Origin: Thiotrichaceae bacterium | Lineage (GTDB): Bacteria > Pseudomonadota > Gammaproteobacteria > Thiotrichales > Thiotrichaceae | Direction: 5' to 3' | Assembly (NCBI GenBank): GCA_027009095.1 | Contig: JALVDG010000429.1 | Span: forward strand, 1-6,876 | DNA: 6,876 nt | Shown: one piece after another, positions 6,331 through 6,876 of the stretch | Numbering within the stretch: the stretch's first letter is position 1 | How the letters are laid out: every line of letters begins with the position of its first letter | The notes under the pieces: generated by a model | What the model saw: only the letters and a program-made list of their open reading frames with translations | Database searches by the model: none | What the model was told of the DNA's origin: nothing | Translations under genes and position numbers: made by a program

Positions 6331-6448
6331 CTACTCAGCTTGCACTCTATTTTGCCCGATTTCTTCGTTAAAAGTGCTCATTTATGCTTATAAACTCCGC
6401 CCTTTTGCCTTGAACTCGAACCAAATAGAGCACAATATGAGCAATTAC
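6327..6448. repeat. 122-base foldback repeat overlapping the hppA stop
   Basis: The 33-base ends (6327-6359 and 6416-6448) are imperfect inverted repeats, matching at roughly 24 of 33 positions, with CTCTATTT/AAATAGAG the best part. The middle also folds: AAAAG...CTTTT enclosing TTTAT-GCTT-ATAAA. There is no coding frame of its own. The first 22 bases of the repeat sequence (6325-6346) recur at 1373-1394. It resembles a dispersed non-autonomous repeat. It could act as an hppA transcript terminator or stabiliser, which is inference. Confidence 0.6.
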
Positions 6449-6457
6449 TAATTATGC

Positions 6458-6514
6458 TGAGGGCACGAAACACAGGAGCATTAGCTTCATAGTCAACTCG
6501 TGTTTCGTACCTCA
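6458..6514. repeat. Long hairpin downstream of hppA
   Basis: ACGAAACAC (6465-6473) pairs perfectly with GTGTTTCGT (6500-6508). After a small internal loop the stem continues with TGAGG (6458-6462) and CCTCA (6510-6514). The loop is 26 bases. There is no T tract on either side. It lies 10 bases after the foldback element and may be part of the same compound repeat. Confidence 0.6.
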
Positions 6515-6562
6515 ACACAGGCGACAACAACATGCTCGTATTAAAATTGCTAGCCCACACTT

Positions 6563-6589
6563 TCAAACTGATTTCCCAACTCAGTTTGA
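6563..6589. repeat. Perfect 9-bp hairpin
   Basis: TCAAACTGA (6563-6571) and TCAGTTTGA (6581-6589) form a perfect stem with a 9-base loop. It has no T tract, so a terminator role is doubtful. Together with the two preceding foldbacks it fills the 6331-6674 spacer, in which I see no credible gene. The rest of the spacer (6590-6674) is pyrimidine-rich with no recognised feature. Confidence 0.5.
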
Positions 6590-6674
6590 TCAAAAACACA
6601 TCTATCCCCTATTCTCTGCCCTTCTTCTTTAAACGCCTTCTTATTTCCTTTATTTAGTCATATTTTAATCATCT

Positions 6675-6876
6675 TAACTGATGTTACGCAGTTACTCTTT
6701 AAAATATCAGTGAAGGTTTTCGTAGCCCTTTTTAGTTTAGGTTCTTTGCTCTCTTCCATAAAGGGCTACGACTTACTTTCTTTTGCGTCGCCAAAAGAAA
6801 GTAAGCAAAGAAAAGGCGACCCAGCTAACCGATTACTCCTCCGCTTTACCCTAAAGAATGGGCAGTGAAAAAACTC
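6675..6876. mobile_element. Second copy of the MITE-like element, cut by the window edge
   Basis: From TAACTGATGTTACGCAGT onward, this stretch aligns with 3539-3740 at about 90% identity by hand, with a few one- or two-base gaps, in the same orientation. The flank before 6675 differs from that of the first copy, which places the element boundary at or near TA. The stem 6721-6731/6760-6770 (CGTAGCCCTTT with its complement) and the 14-bp perfect hairpin (6772-6805) are kept. The left arm of the large central stem reads CCCTAAAGAATGG; its partner lies beyond the window. Confidence 0.75.

Noticed and set aside
6378..6599. Minus-strand frame of 73 codons with a GTG start and a purine-rich upstream site
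   Set aside because: It runs through three palindromic repeats (6327-6448, 6458-6514, 6563-6589), and its length and content are explained by them. No domain is recognised. Repeat-derived frames like this are often annotated in error.

Overview
The window looks like chromosomal DNA from an AT-rich gammaproteobacterium (about 40% G+C by eye). The evidence is the protein types (outer-membrane-type lipoprotein signal, TPMT-like methyltransferase, rhodanese, rhomboid, proton-pumping pyrophosphatase), a perfect FNR-type operator, and intergenic spacers packed with palindromic dispersed repeats. I cannot name the genus. A sulfur- or methane-oxidising lineage is possible, but that is a guess.

Layout. 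At the left edge a minus-strand gene for a metallo-beta-lactamase-fold lipoprotein (1-669) runs off the window. It is divergent from a TPMT-like methyltransferase (773-1363). Next comes an unrecognised protein made of two tandem copies of one domain (1419-2039). It is convergent with a small single-domain rhodanese (2115-2519, minus), and a hairpin terminator lies between the two. A rhomboid intramembrane protease follows (2749-3468, minus). Then comes an 840-base gene-free spacer holding a MITE-like element (3539-3895) and the control region of hppA. The largest gene, hppA (4309-6330), encodes a membrane proton-pumping pyrophosphatase. After it come a series of foldback repeats and a second copy of the MITE-like element, cut by the right edge.

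Function. The genes are mostly single transcription units rather than one operon, and no shared pathway is evident. The clearest regulatory statement is for hppA. A perfect TTGAT-N4-ATCAA site lies 21 bases upstream of a plausible -10 box, which is the geometry of a class II FNR-activated promoter. This suggests that the pump is induced when oxygen is low, when energy recovery from pyrophosphate would matter most. The pump has the Lys/Thr pair typical of potassium-independent enzymes.

The other notable content is repeats. There are two copies, about 90% identical, of an element with nested hairpins and terminal inverted repeats; an unrelated 122-base foldback whose left end contains the hppA stop codon; and a solo 22-base end of that foldback upstream of the duplicated-domain gene. 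I found no CRISPR array, rRNA or tRNA, transposase, or novel multi-gene system.
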